Positions 31,776 through 45,240 of a DNA stretch of 64,000 nucleotides are shown here, piece after piece. The translations under genes were made by a program, and so were the position numbers. Numbering within the stretch: the first letter of the stretch is position 1; each line of letters starts with the position of its first letter. This DNA is from Poecilobothrus nobilitatus. Its lineage: Eukaryota; Arthropoda; Insecta; Diptera; Dolichopodidae. The notes under the pieces are model-generated. The model was not told where the DNA came from, searched no databases, and saw nothing but the letters and a program-made list of their open reading frames with translations. The stretch is from contig OX352773.1 in assembly GCA_947095535.1 (NCBI GenBank), positions 89,996,670 to 90,060,669 on the forward strand. The letters are read 5' to 3'.

Positions 31776-34495
31776 GCCAAAATCTATGATAAAATAATAG
31801 TAAATAATAAAATGTGAATAACATTAATATGTCGACTTTTTCTTAACAAAAAAAATATTTAATACAGTTTCCCAACAAAAATTTGTTTTTTGGTATAATA
31901 AATCCAATTTTTTGGCAAAAATGAATGTTTTTGGAAAAAATTAAGGTTTTCGAAGAACAAGAAAGATTTTTATAAATAAGATTTTAATAAATAAGATTTT
32001 AAAAATTAAAATTAAATATAATAAGATTTCATTACGATCCCAGTGTGAATACTTACCGGGAATAAATTAATTTAGAGGAAAGAAAGTGAATCTTTCATTA
32101 AATAATAACATATAGTATGCATGTTGTAATGTCACTACACTATACCCTGTATAGAGTATTGGACGAAAAAGAAAATGTATGTCGACTATGCTACTATGCG
32201 GAATTGAAGGAAAACGAGATGTGTACAGGAATCAAATGCCACAGTTAAGGAATATCAGAGAATAGATCGGTTTAAAACCGATTGGAAATTTGGTTGCAAA
32301 CCGAAATGAATACACCAGTGTTATAACTTATGACTAAAATAATTATGTCATATATTAAATTTAAACAGGCCAGTACAAGAAAAATTTCAATATAAAAAGA
32401 TATTTTAATGATATACATAAAGTCTAAAAAGTAGCAGTTTTTAGTTAAAATGTACACCAACAGCACATAATTTTGTGGCGCGTTTTTAATACTAATCTTT
32501 TAAAAAAACGTGTTAGGACCAGTAAAGTAAAGAAACTAAATTCACTATTCTGGAAAAAAACACTATGTCGTTTCTGTCAGTTAAATACTAAACAATCTAT
32601 TTAATAAAGAAATATGAGTATTTTTATACATTTTAGAATACTAAATTAAATTTTTATTTAATTTCTTCTAAAAATATAGATTTAAAATTTAAAATAATGA
32701 AATAACAACAAAATGATGAAGCAACAATGTTTCTATTCTTTTACTATCGAATTTTTTTTTTATAAAATAAACTGTATTAAATACGAAGAAATACAAAGAG
32801 AGAGTGAACTCAGCAAAAGATTCATTTGTATTTTCGAAATAGAGAATTTTATTCAACAGGTGAATTTATTATTTCTTCATATTAAATGTGATTCGAAAAT
32901 TCAGTATTAATAAGGCAGTCTTTATGTTAAGATATTAGTTTAAAAAAAATATTAAGGTGAATTTTTTGGAATTTATTATAGAGATTTGAATATAAAATTG
33001 TTATTATTTGATTTTAAAATTTTATTTTATTTCAAGTTTTATTTGATTTTTTGAAACTATAATCCATTTTAATCGCGTGATGTAAGAGAGTAATAAATGA
33101 TGTTAGAAGGATTCTTAAAAAATAGAACGACAGTAGCTTAATAATTAATAAATATCTATGCCGATCCTATCTAAACTCGGCTTTATCACTGTGCCCTATG
33201 AAACTGAAAAGTTATTGTGACTCTCCTATAGATATATTTGATTAAATAAAAAATTGAAAAATCTTTATTCATATCTATATAATACCTAAATATAGTTCTA
33301 TGTTATTTCATAATAATTTATGAAAATATACATGATATATAAAAAAATATTTACACAAATACATCAGTTTATGTAAATTTTATTGTTTTTATATCAAATT
33401 AATTTTTAGGAAAATATATTTTTTTCTTAAAGAGTTGATACATTAAAACGAAGTAGGGAAAATCAAGTAGACAAAACAAAACAAAACAAAAATTATGAAT
33501 CAAGGACACTTAAAATAAAACAAAATATTTATACAAAAACGGGAGAATAAAATGGTTTAAATTTAAATTTTTATATAAATTTGAATATTTTGTTAAAATA
33601 TATGTTCGTCTTGCTTTTTAATTTCTTTTATTTTAATTTAATTATTTATATATATAATTAAAATACAAATTTTTACTATATATACTTATCTGAATGAATA
33701 AAACAATGTATAAGCAAAGATATGAATATTAGAACAATTTGAGATACTGTTGAGCGTTCTAATGTGTCACACTATTTTACAGACTACGTAAAATTTGAGC
33801 ATATTTCTGTGTCAGACATATTGCTTAGTAGAAGCATTAGTTAACACTAACTGATTTGGTCATAATTTATTTGGGTTAGGTTTTTATTAAATAAAAACTA
33901 AACTATACTTATTAAACTTCTTAATTACTGTTAGTGAAGTTAAATTATATTTAGAAACCAAAAATTTAGAAAAGCAATCCTCTATTGATTAAGCATTGCA
34001 TAAAAATTGCAATGTGAGATTCATCATGCAGATTTTATGTAGTCTAAATTAAAAAATAATTATTTTATTTAAAGTTAGCATTTTACTATTTTAATGTTAT
34101 TGCATAAATCTTTTGGTTTCACCTTTTTATCGATCGTATACATGTAATTTATATAGAAGGTATTGTGATGGCAATAAAATTTCGAATCACAGATTTTTGC
34201 ATATATGCATATATTCTCTAGTAGACAGTACGTACATACCTAAATTATATTAGATATTTAAGGAATGTAATGTAAGAAAATAAAATATAAAAATATTGAA
34301 GTGTGCATTTTTTTTATATTTATTTTTTATGTAATTATAAATTCTATATACATTTATTTTCAATATTCTTTTTATAATATAATAACAATGAGCGAGTGGT
34401 AACCAAAACATTTTGGAGATGGAAAAAAGGAAGGAAACTCGGACTTGGAGAGTGAAAATCAACTGGGCCAAGAGGCCAGAGAAAAGTAAATTTTT
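31776..34495. other. AT-rich spacer
   Basis: Short frames of 60-75 codons (32272-32466 minus, 32713-32910 plus, 34250-34471 minus) show no domain. No repeat-family match noticed. Confidence 0.35.
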
Positions 34496-34690
34496 TTTTA
34501 TGTAGCTTTAGGTTAGATTAACGCAGGTCTAGGTTACCCGGCCGGAGTAATGTTTAAAGCATATTTTTGTAAGGGAGGATAAGTGTCATTCTTTAAAATG
34601 CTTTTCGAAACCCACCCTGTTAGATTTACAGCCGGCATTAGCATGCCTCACTCAATTTTCTGGACTAGCCCTAAAAATCGCTAAACTCAG
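34496..34690. other. GC-richer island of unknown nature
   Basis: About 200 bp starting tagctttaggttagattaac and including acccggccggagta, cgaaacccaccctg and gccggcattagcatgcc. It stands out sharply from its surroundings. No open frame, tRNA boxes or inverted ends were recognised. It could be a decayed repeat fragment. Confidence 0.4.
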
Positions 34691-36310
34691 ACTATGAATG
34701 ATAATAATGCTAGCGTAAAATCTGTTTTTTTTGCGTTAGTTTGTTAACGCTGGTATCAAAGAGATCAGATACTGAGCTGGTCTTTCTTAATATAGAACAA
34801 ATATTTCAACTAAGGTTAAAAAGTGAAAAAATTTTCAAAAATTCAGGAGATAATTCAATAAATAAATAAAAGGAATTTTATTCAAACAACTTTTAAAGTT
34901 TTATTTAGTAACTTTTTATTTTATTACGTTTTATAATATTTTTAAATACAGCGTAGGTCCTTGACACGGTCTGGTTTAAAGTTGAAAATTAGATTTTTGA
35001 ACATGATGATGAATTAAACTGGATCATAAAGAGTTAGTGCAGAAAAAGTATTAATAATATTAGAAATGGATCCCTTTTTGCCTAGATCTCTGTTGTATTC
35101 TTACAGGCGACTTTATTTCTTTAAAAAAATAACAGTTAAGGCTTTTGAATTTACATTTAAGTAAAAGTTAACATTTTGTTAAAATAAAATCAATATGTAT
35201 AACGCCAATTTTTTTTAAACTACATTTAAAGGATATTAGAATTAAAATCAAATTATTTGAGAGAGTCGATATTTTACAAGGCCTAGGCTCTGTAGCAAAT
35301 AGTAATAATAATAGTATATACTAATACTAATAATAATAGCTGATACAGTGGGGCTGCCTTCAATTAACCTCATCCATAAAATAGAAAGCATAACAACAAG
35401 TTCAATTCTGAAAATTTAATAAAAATACTTTTTTAAAGTTGTAAACATCTAGCCATTCAAATATAAATAAAAAAAAAAAAGGATTTTGAAAATGCATTAG
35501 GAATAAATTTAATTGGATTGATGTAATTAAATGTGGGTAGTTCTAAAAATATTCTGTGAAAACAAAATGTGAAAAAGTGTAATAAATCAAAATATCAAAA
35601 TTTTCTGAATTTGATTCTTATACCAAAATTTTGCACTTAGTACTTGATATTTCAAGATAAAATACTTGAAATAAAATCAAGAAGATCAATAAAAAAAGAT
35701 TAACCTGTCTATCAATATTAAAGAACTATTATATAACATGTCAACAATTAAATTTTTTTAGATTTGTAAAATACGAAAAAAAAAACAATACGAGAGAGAT
35801 AATCAGAATTTGTAAATTATAAAGAACGAATCAAAAAGGAAGTGAATATGATGGGGAATTACATAATAATATGTAAAGAAAAATAAAGAAGAACATCCTT
35901 AAAAGAAATAGTTTAATAGATTAGTCCTAAATAATCATTAGGATAAATTGAAGACAAAACAAAAAAAAATCCTAATTTTCATGTTTTTTTCGTTGAGATT
36001 TTTCCAATTTCAGAAAAACTATTTTTCTTTCAACAAAATGTATTTCTTTGTATCATTAATTGAAAATATATTTACTTATTTTTTGATGTTTAACAAGATT
36101 TTTAAGAAATTAGGTTTTTTTTTTTTTTTTTGATCCAAACAAAACAAAGGAAAATTTAAAACTTTTTATATAAAAAACACAATTTTTTTTTTTCATATTT
36201 ATGAGGTTAAGGCTGGTTAAAGTTAAGTAAAAATTCATATCAACTTTTCCGGATATTTTTATTTCATTCTTTTAATAGAAAAAGTTGGTGGTTAAATCAA
36301 AATAAACAAA
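34691..36310. other. AT-rich spacer with a small repeat fragment
   Basis: At 35325-35380 the minus strand carries a piece of the ATT-associated family (taattgaaggcagccccact preceded by AAT/ATT runs). Nothing else recognised. Confidence 0.45.
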
Positions 36311-36976
36311 GTATGATGTAAAACAAAGGTTTTAATAGACACTGTACTTTCAAAAAGACAATATAGAAACAGTTTAGTATTGGATTACTTTTGCGTCACA
36401 TTTTCTAATTTGATACTTTCTTTAAAGGAACACAGTTTCTTTCTTTCTTTTTTAAGGGAACTCAGTTAATTAAGAAAAACAGTTAACAGATGCAAAGACA
36501 TATTCTAAGGGAAATATAGACATATATTCTAAGAAACTGAATAAGGGAACTTACAATAGCTCTCAAAGATCTTTCTTCTCTCAAAATTTCAATGTTCGGA
36601 TTAACAGTATTCTGTAGATACGGAGCAATCAATATTTTGCAAAATTTTAGTTTACAAAACAGAAAATACTAAAATTATATAATTTTTTTGTCTAAAATAT
36701 TTTTATATCATTTTTAAAAGCTTTAAAGTTTGACATTTATAGATTGCAAAAATATTCAGTAGAACTTTAGATATAAACATTTAAAAATAGGGCATTTCTG
36801 AGGGCCGGGTATGGCTGTATCAAAAACGTTCTTTAACAAACTAACTATCCATGGTTCAAATTTCATTGCTCTATCTCAAAACGGTGTAGGAGTTTTGTAA
36901 ACGAACTGACAAAGTGAAACTAATATTTAATAAACAATTTTTTCAAAAAATGTTTTAAAAATGTACTAAAAATCAA
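36311..36976 (+). repeat. Family 2 repeat, copy d
   Basis: It begins gtatgatgtaaaacaaaggt and ends acgaactgacaaagtgaaac followed by atgtactaaaaatc, matching copy a end to end with divergence. It contains ctatccatggttcaaatttc and the 'aaaatagggcatttctga' core. Confidence 0.55.
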
Positions 36977-37482
36977 TTACTTAAGGATATAAGTTTGTAA
37001 AAGAAACAAAGAAAAAAAAATAAGAAAAAGGAGGTAAAAAACGGATATAAAATAGCTAATGGCAATACTAGAAAGTAAGTAAAAACAAAAATTTGGCTTC
37101 GTTTTAATTTCTTTTTTATGTAATATTTGTTTATATTCTTTGTTTTTTGTTTAAACAAACATTAGCTATGTGCACACATGTGTATACTGAATTCAATAAA
37201 CATAAATCTTATACCATATTTACATAATAAAAAGAAACAAAATAATTATTATAGAGTTATGGTTAAATGTGTAGATTTTGTGGTGAAAAGCAACATACTA
37301 AACATACATATTAACATACATGTACATATATACATGCGTCCATACATATATAAGTTGGAAAATTTCCTTATATATAGATAAGGAAAATGATATCATAAAT
37401 TTAAATTGATATGCCTTTAAGTTATTTGTAGGGAAAACAAAAAATGACCTGTGCATTATTAAATAATAATTGAAGTATAAAA
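36977..37482. other. AT-rich spacer
   Basis: Low-complexity A-rich DNA; no gene recognised. Confidence 0.4.
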
Positions 37483-39070
37483 TAAACGAGGAAGAATACA
37501 GTTGACTTTGTCAACTCTTAGATACCCGTACGAACCGTTAGTATGTTCACAGCCTGTCACTCTGCTTACAATATTATTTTTTTAATATTTTAGTATTTTA
37601 AAATAATTTGGGTGAATTTTATAATTTCTAGAACTATGGGTTGTACATATATTCAAACTATATGTTTATATGTACATTCTTCAAAAGCAGATTCTAACCT
37701 TCCACATAACGATTATCAATCCAAAACTTTTTCAAATATTCTATAGTACCATTTAATACTAAGCGGTAAATGTATATTAAATTTACTAAGTACAAAACAG
37801 TAAATATAATTTTAAATATTATATTATATTATATTTAAATATTCCATTGACAGAATAATTTCTTATAAGTACAATAAAATACATATATGTATGTAAATAC
37901 GGCGCTATATAATATACATCTATACTCTTATCATTCATTCACTAGTGACATATACGATATGTAAATAATAAACATGATATTATATAAGTATGTATATATA
38001 TCAATATCATATAAATAAAAATTCTTCAAGCAACCGTTATGTTGTTTATTTAATTACATTTTTTTGTACTACGCATTATATCCTCAACAATTTCAAATTA
38101 TCGAGTAAAACAAAATAGAAAAAATTCGTTAATGAAATTTGTTAGAAAATTTGAAAAAATCAAGTAACACTTTCGTCAATTATAAAGTAACCCTATATTA
38201 TTAAAAAAAGTTGTTAACAGAAATAAAAATATAATGTTGGAGCTTTAATTTTTGTGTATTACTTCAAAAAAATTTTAACAGGTGTTCAAGTTACAGGTGT
38301 TTAAAAATAGGAAATTTTCAGTTTTTGACCCCTTACAGCTCCTAAACGGGGAGTGATACAAAAAAAATTTCTGAAATGACTCATACTAATTTTCAAAGAT
38401 CTAACTTCTGTCAAAATTTCAAGTTCCCAACTTTAACCGTTTAGAAGATGGAAGGTTTAAAGAATTTTGCAAAATTTGAGTTTCGCATAACGGTAAATTA
38501 AGACACCGTATGCCAAAAATATATATTTATTGTATAGGTATATACTTTTAAAGCTAATAAAAGTAGTAATCGTTTGGCGTTTTCAAAATGAAGATATACC
38601 TTATATAACTTGTGCTATAACAATTTAAATATAGAGCTTTTTTGAACCTTTGGGGAGCTGTAGCTCCGTAACGGGTGGGGCTACAAAAAAAAGTTATTAA
38701 AAATAAAATTAATATTTTTGTTACATCTATCAGTAGTTAAAATTTCATAGCTCTATTGCAAAAAAAATATGGAGATCTAAAAGTTAGGTGTTCGAGAGCT
38801 ACCCTAAGGCTTGGTCCAAACTCAACCAAAAAAAATAAGGAACCTACAAATTACTCCCAAAATATTTTGTGTAAATTTCAAGATTCTAGCTTTCTTAGTT
38901 TTTGAGTTAGCGCGCTGACGGACGGACGGACGGACGGACATGGCTCAAAAGTCTTAGAATTTTTTTCTGATCCGATCCATACCTTTGAAGGTATATCTAG
39001 CTCGCTTATTTCGAGGTGTTACAAACGGAGGAGTAATTTTATTATACCCGATCCTATCGTACGGGTATAA
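37483..39070 (-). mobile_element. Helentron-like element, long family, copy B (most complete)
   Basis: Minus-strand element of about 1.59 kb. The 3' end (plus-left) is aaacgaggaagaatacagtt with stem agttgac-aaa-gtcaact. The 5' end (plus-right) is a hairpin tacccg-(11 nt)-cgggta. Perfect subterminal repeats atacccgtacga/tcgtacgggtat. It retains the region missing from copy A, including cgctgacggacggacggacg and aaggtatatctagctcgctt. It is nearly identical to copies A and C over most of its length, so amplification was fairly recent. Confidence 0.75.
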
Positions 39071-39429
39071 AAAGAAAAGGAAAATTAATATCGTAAAGTT
39101 GTTGAAATTATCACTAAATATTATAGTGTTAAAGAATATTATAATAATAAGGAGCTTTTTGTTTAGATTTTTATTATTTTATGTTATTATGTAATTACTT
39201 ACTTACCTGCATTAAAAATTTTCATTCCAGTCTTTTCCTTTTCATTAGGGATTTGCTTCTTCGCAGTATGCAATAAAAGTTTATACATATATATATTTTG
39301 CATGACAGAAAACTTTAGTTTATGAGAGAACCATAAATAACGGTTGCAAAAAAAGTAATTTGGTATAAAATGTGTACTTTTCGTTTTTTCTTCTTTTTTT
39401 AGCTACTTAGCAGATTGAATGTTTGGGAT
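39071..39429. other. AT-rich spacer
   Basis: No gene recognised. Confidence 0.4.
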
Positions 39430-39990
39430 CATACAATACTGTCAATTATATTTTGAAATCCACCAATTTCTGTTGTTAAATGTATCAAATCTCCAATCTT
39501 CATAATACCTGTCCGTTTTCTGACATTACACAGCCACAACATTTATTTCCTTTCAATGCCTCTTTCTTTTCTATTTTACCTTGTAGTATTAATTGAAGGA
39601 GCTTGTATTTATCGTCTCACATTTTATGACCAATATATAAGAGATGTTCCGACTTATGTATTTGTGTTTATTCTGTTAAGAACTTCTTCGTTTGTAACGT
39701 GATCTATACCAATATAATTTTCAATATGCTTCTCAATAACCACATTTGAAATGCATAAATTTTGTTTCATATTTCTAAAGTCCATATGATTCAATACTTA
39801 GACTAAGCGCAGACATATAGTGTTCTTAGATGCAGAGTACTTTCTTAATTTGCAAAAAATATTTCTCAGGCATCTCATTGGCATTGTATTTCTTTGCCAC
39901 TATTCCAATCTTCGTCTAGCCAGGCCAGTATTCAAGGTATTTAAATGTTGATAACCTTTCAATAGAAAGATTACCGATATTTATTTATTT
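39430..39990 (-). pseudogene. C-terminal relic of an RTE-like LINE reverse transcriptase
   Basis: Minus-strand translation with several frame changes gives YAFQMWLLRSILKI, then DHVTNEEVLNRINTNT, then LLYIGHKMRR.KYKLLQLILQGKIE, then a basic GRKxxxWLRN-like tail. This order of motifs is the segment after the polymerase domain of widespread insect LINE polyproteins of the RTE/Proto2-like type (clade from memory, not secure). Only the last ~190 codons survive, with frameshifts and stops, so it is a dead 5'-truncated copy. Confidence 0.65.
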
Positions 39991-40816
39991 GACCTGTTAT
40001 GTGAGGAGTTCGACTTAAAATCATGGCTTGGCCGTTTTTTTTGCGAACCCAAAATTAAAGTGATTAAAAAATCACTACCCTATATCAACTGTTTTATATT
40101 ATAATCGTGTGCGTGTAAAAAAAAGACATGTATATATTTAAACGGATAATTAATGAAACAATATAATCTATTATGATAATTTTATGTTTCTTGTTGTAGT
40201 ATACAAATTATGGCAGACAAAGAATAAAATTGTTTTCATCTATTTTTAGAGTAAACTTTCAAAAATTTTATTAGATTTAAATTAAAAAATTTAGTGTTTA
40301 AATTTAGACTTAAAAAAACTTAAATTTAGTGTTTGACATTAAAAATAGTATCTTTACTTACTAAATTTTTTAAAGATTAATCCGTACAAACTTTCGAAAA
40401 ATAGTAGTCCGTATATAGTAGCCTGGAGCTTCTCTTAAAGTTTTATGTGCTAGAGAGTGTTTGAACATTTTTTAAGTTCATTACTCTTTTTTGCTGTATA
40501 CTTCTTATATTTTACCATTAAAAAATTTTGAGTCGAAAAGGAAATTACTTCAGCAGCTGTACAAATTCTTAGTTCTAATCAACTTCAAAAATTATATATT
40601 TATCCTTTATCTTATCTATCTATCTTATCTATTTGTCTTATCTTATTTATATTATATATTTATATTTTAATATTATTTTTAGTTAATTATTGTACATTAG
40701 TATTTAAAATTTTGTATTCTCTGTTGAAATTATGAATACTTTAGTTTTAATGACCAATTTTGTTTAAATTGAAATTAACCCATTTTTTTTTCTTATTTTA
40801 TCTTAGGTTTTATTTT
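39991..40816. other. AT-rich spacer
   Basis: A degenerate tatc microsatellite at 40605-40650. No gene recognised. Confidence 0.4.
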
Positions 40817-41360
40817 TTATACCCATATAAACATAGTTCAAGGGTAATAATTCTTTCGTTAGGTTTGTGACACTTTAAAGGAGCCGAGCTAGATATAAAC
40901 TCAAGTGTTTAGACCGGGATCAGAATCAAAAAATTAGTCAATTGTACATCCAACCGCTCGATAATTCAAAAATGAAAGGAGCTAGGAGTCTGAAATTTTT
41001 TTACATCACTTTTGAAAAATTGTTAGTTATTTAAATCCTGCATTTTCGGCCGGCGGGTTTGAGTAGTTCCCATGCAATTTCTTTCTTTGTATAAAAATAA
41101 CTCAGGGTCTATTGTAGCTAGGTATCTATGCTAGAGCAGCAGTTATACTTAATTAACCTAGATATTTGAAATCTTGTAAAAGATTTTTGGCAATAACTTC
41201 TGTAAAACGTGGTTAGTTTGGAGCAACTGACTCGACTAGCTGCCATACTACTCCAAAATTTACATAAATATATCTCCTTAGCTAATTAAGTGAAATATCT
41301 GAAACTTTAAAAGATGCTGTGGGTATCCTAAGGTTTACTTTACACTCTTCCTTATATTTT
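40817..41360 (+). mobile_element. Helentron-like element, short family, diverged copy
   Basis: It starts tatacccatataaacatagt, has gtttgtgacactttaaagga, a weakened ccgtccg cassette (gtacatccaaccgctcgata), cattttcggccggcgggttt and gctgccatactactcc, and ends gggtatcctaaggtttactt followed by cactcttcctta. Both termini are present but decayed. Confidence 0.62.
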
Positions 41361-42490
41361 TTTAAAAATAATTTAAAGTTGAAAATTCTTTTAAATGTTT
41401 TCTTTTGTATATAATCGTTTCTTTTGTAAGTTTTAATAAACGTATTTTTTTTTGAACAGGAAAAGAAAAATAAAAATAACTAAATAAATTAATGTAAAAG
41501 CTTGTATTTAAAATTACTTAAATGAAATAAAGAAGTGTTAAAGAGAACTAAGTACACTTGAATTATTCTTCATGGCAAATTGTGAAGAACAAAACTTAAA
41601 AAAAAAAAAAAGAGAAAATAAAATAAAAAAAAAAACAAGAAACTTTTATAAAAGAAGCAAAGTTTCAAGGACATTGAAAAATTTTGGTTATATTTTTTCT
41701 GTCTTTATTCTTTTATTATTTTTATTGTTCTTAATTCATGGAGCAATGAATTTTCAAATATACATATTATTCTCAAATATAACATTGTTGACAATTTTTC
41801 TCACAGGAAAAAACAAATAAAAACTAAAGAACCAAAAATTTCAAAACAAAAAACCAAAAAAAAAAAAAAAAATTGTGGCATCCTGGGATTTTACTCTTAA
41901 TAAAATTTGAAGTTTAGTAAAACTTTGTTTGACACTTTATAAAAACAAACTTAGAGCATCTTTTATTTTTTTGTTTGACTCTTGTTTAAAATTTGAATTT
42001 TAATTCAGAAAATAAAAAAAAAATTTAATTTAAATATTATATAATTCTATCTTTAAGTTTTACTTTAAAATAAATGTGTAAAGGAGTTTTGTTTTTTAAA
42101 TATTGCAATTTTAAAAAATATAATTTTTAATTCCTATTTATTTAAAACAAATATTTGTCTTCAATATTTGTCTTCATGTAGAGAATATATTAAAATGGAA
42201 TAAGATGGCATAGAAGTAAAAATGAATTCACCATATACCAAATCAAAAGTACATAGTATTATATATGTATATATATTGAATAAATATATATATTCTTCTT
42301 TTCTTTCCAAAAGTTAGATTAAATATTTAAAGAGTTTTAAGCTCCATATTATTATTTAGAGAAATAGGCGAATATAGAACTGGTAGAAAAACTGACACGT
42401 TTGAATCTACCAATGAATGCTAGAATGCATAAAACTGAGTTTAAACTTTAATCTCATTTTTATATAAGAAAACTAAGTTTAAACTCATAA
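41361..42490. other. AT-rich spacer
   Basis: The 82-codon plus frame at 41572-41820 (lysine-rich start then hydrophobic stretch) has no recognisable family and is best read as AT-rich noise. 42418-42490 contains inverted relatives of the neighbouring MITE (ataaaactgagtttaaac). Confidence 0.35.
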
Positions 42491-42600
42491 GGGCGAATGC
42501 AAAAAAAACTCAGCTCGAACTCAAATTTCACTTTTTCAAACAACAAATTACTCTTGAACTCGTAGGATTTATTCAAGCTCAGTTTTATATATTCGACCCA
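42491..42600. mobile_element. Short MITE-like element
   Basis: gggcgaatgcaaaaaaaact cagctcgaa at the left is mirrored by ttcaagctcagttttatata ttcgaccc at the right, an imperfect ~28-bp inverted repeat enclosing about 50 bp. A related half-copy lies immediately to the left. Confidence 0.5.
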
Positions 42601-44119
42601 TTATCATGAGATGATTATTTATAATAAAGATTAAAAAATGTAAATTAATATTCTTAGAAGAATTTTCAAGAATAAAGATAGAGGTAGAGAGACAAACATT
42701 TTTTTAAAGACAATATGAAAAAAAATTTTGGTAAGACTAGGCAAAAATAAAAAAAATCTAAAGATTTGTAGGGATTTAAAAATATGTTAAAAAGATATAA
42801 ATAAATATATTATACATATCTTATATCACATAATATAGTTTTTTAATTAAAATTTTGATAACTTTGATAGACTATTTTTAATAACTTTGGTTTACTTTTT
42901 ATTTTAAAACTTTTTCTGTTTTTTTATACGAAATTTGCAACTATTAAATTTAAATTAAGTTTATGTTTGTCTTTTAAATAACTTGGCAAAAATTTAATTT
43001 TTTAAAATTTGAATAATGGATTTAATATTTTATTTGTACTAGACTAAGAAAACTTCTTTTTTTTTTTTTTTTTTGTTATGTGTTTAAATTTATATTTCTA
43101 CTGTATATTTTATACAGCATGTAATTACTATATATAATATATAGTATTATATGTAATATATTAATATACATACTTATATAAAAAAAATGACATACTTACT
43201 TATATAAGATATACAAGAAAAATGTTATTAAAGTTATAAAACAATTTATTTTATATAATGTTTACAATAAAGATATTCGTCTTCATTATAAGCATCTTAT
43301 ATAATACAAGTGATTATTCCTTAAAGCACTTTGTCCCATTTTTTCTTCTTATACAGGATTTATAAATATTGTTTCCATCCTAAAAATATGCAATCGAAAA
43401 AAAAAATGATGAAAAAGAAAATATGTATTTAAAAGAAAAAAAAAATTAAAAGCATTCTTTTAAAGTAAAATTCCATTGTTTTATTTTTTTTTATTTTATG
43501 ATTATACTTAAAGTAGTTATCCTTAAGCATTAATATCCTTTTTGTTTTTAAAACTATGTTACTTTATATTTATTAAATATGTATGTTTTAAGTCGTATTA
43601 TTATTTTCTTTAAAGTATTTATGTAAAACAATAAAATACGTAAGAAATTTTACTAAGAAGTATCTAAGAAAATTTTTAAAAAGAATATGTTTCTGGGATC
43701 TTTAAAAATTATCGTTCTTTTTTCACGTGTTTGACTTTAAATTCAAAATTTAAAGTATAGTTAGTAAAATTGAATTAAAGGGTCCTGTTTAAATATAATT
43801 GAAAGTATCATCTATGAAAAACAGAAGGGCAAATATTTTTTTGCAGACGATTTGAAAAACACTGTTTTTAAAAAAATATTGTAATATATTATTTACTATC
43901 TATTTAATAATTAGCTATTGTCTCGTCATGTTTGTGATGTTAACATAGTAAAAACCTCGAAATAAAATTGTAATTCTTAAAATTTAAATTTATTTAAAGC
44001 CAAAGAAAAAGAGACTAAAATATTTGGAATTAAAATATTTTAGTTGCAGATTTCTAATTTGATACTAAAAAAAAAATTTTTTTAGTACCAAAACAGTTTT
44101 TAGTAATTTTTTTAAAAAA
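42601..44119. other. AT-rich spacer
   Basis: Long T-run at about 43059-43074. No gene recognised. Confidence 0.4.
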
Positions 44120-45240
44120 TGTTTATCAGTGTTTATTAGAAAAATTTGTTTATTAGTATCGCTCTGTTTGTCTGTTCGTTTGTTTACAAAATTTCTACAC
44201 AGTTCAAGATAAAACAATGAAAATTCAGATTCATCTTAAAATTTTTTTAATTATTTAACAATTAATGCTTGCAGTCAAAATTTTCCAACGAGAAACAAGG
44301 AGGGCAACAGATGCTCATCCCTACCAAGTAGAGTTATCAAGATGGCGAAATACAGCTTATGGAAATTCGTTTGTCATGCGCTCGTCCCGTTTGTGGAACC
44401 ATATACCATTGCATGTGTTCGCTAAAGTTGGTAATTCATATGTGTACGATGTACTTAAGTTTAAGAAGAACATTAACATCTTTCTTCAAAATGTCCCTCC
44501 AAATTTTCCTACCTATCCTCCATAATCCAAATTACTCAATTCCAATTTCCCCAATTATCCTTCCCACATCCCTATTCCTAAAACCAAACTGTAGATTTGT
44601 ATTAAAGGTTCCATCCTAAAGTTTGGTTTTAAAAGGGGGTGGTTTTAGTTGGTTAAAGTCCAACACTACTCTGGAGAAGCACATGCAGTTCCTCTTGGTG
44701 CTTTCGAGTTTTCCACTAACCCTCGTAAAATACTAAACGACAAGATAGAAAAATTTTTTACACAAAAAGTTGTTACACAAGTAAAGAGCAACAACATTTT
44801 TTTAAACAGGATACATTTTTAGCTTTATAAATCAATATGAAAATTATATTATTTTTTTCCAATTTAGTATTTCCATTTATCGTGATGTGAAGACAAAATT
44901 ATGTATGATTTTTGATTGCTTTAGAATGCTTTTAGATAGAACCTTCAAAATTTGTGAGAAGGTAGATCTTTCCGAATTATCATAAGTTTCCTCAGAAAAA
45001 TTTTGTGTACCTCCTCCTATTTAAGAGTTATTTTAGCGGTGAAACATTCAAAATGGGATATTTTTAAACACGTATGCAAGTTTTACAAGTAAACCGCAAT
45101 ATTAAAGCTTCAACTTTATAATTTTTTTTTTTTTCTCCCAAATATAAAATTCTAAGAAAATTTATAAATTTTTGTGCAAATCTAAACTGTGTTTATTGTC
45201 TTTTGGAAAATGAGCGTCTTGAAAAATCTTTGTTTCCAGT
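44120..45240 (-). repeat. Family 2 repeat, copy e, interrupted by a LINE fragment
   Basis: Left part ctctgtttgtctgttcgttt with acaaaatttctacacagttc; right part from about 44780 with ctttataaatcaatatgaaa and tatttttaaacacgtatgca to tggaaaatgagcgtctt. The LINE fragment beginning near 44262 separates the two halves. Confidence 0.55.
44262..44525 (+). pseudogene. LINE ORF2 C-terminal fragment
   Basis: An 86-codon open stretch reads ...AHPYQVELSRWRNTAYGNSF then SSRLWNHIPLHVF and KFKKNINIFLQNVP, the typical end of jockey/CR1-group polymerase ORFs (an AHPxxV.. box, a YGxSF box, then LWNxLP). It ends at a TAA at 44523. 5' truncation is the normal fate of LINE copies. Trailing DNA to about 44750 may be its 3' UTR. 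Confidence 0.7.

Noticed and set aside
41572..41820. 82-codon frame with lysine-rich start and a hydrophobic segment
   Set aside because: Composition is what AT-rich DNA gives; no family, splice structure or neighbouring exon supports it.
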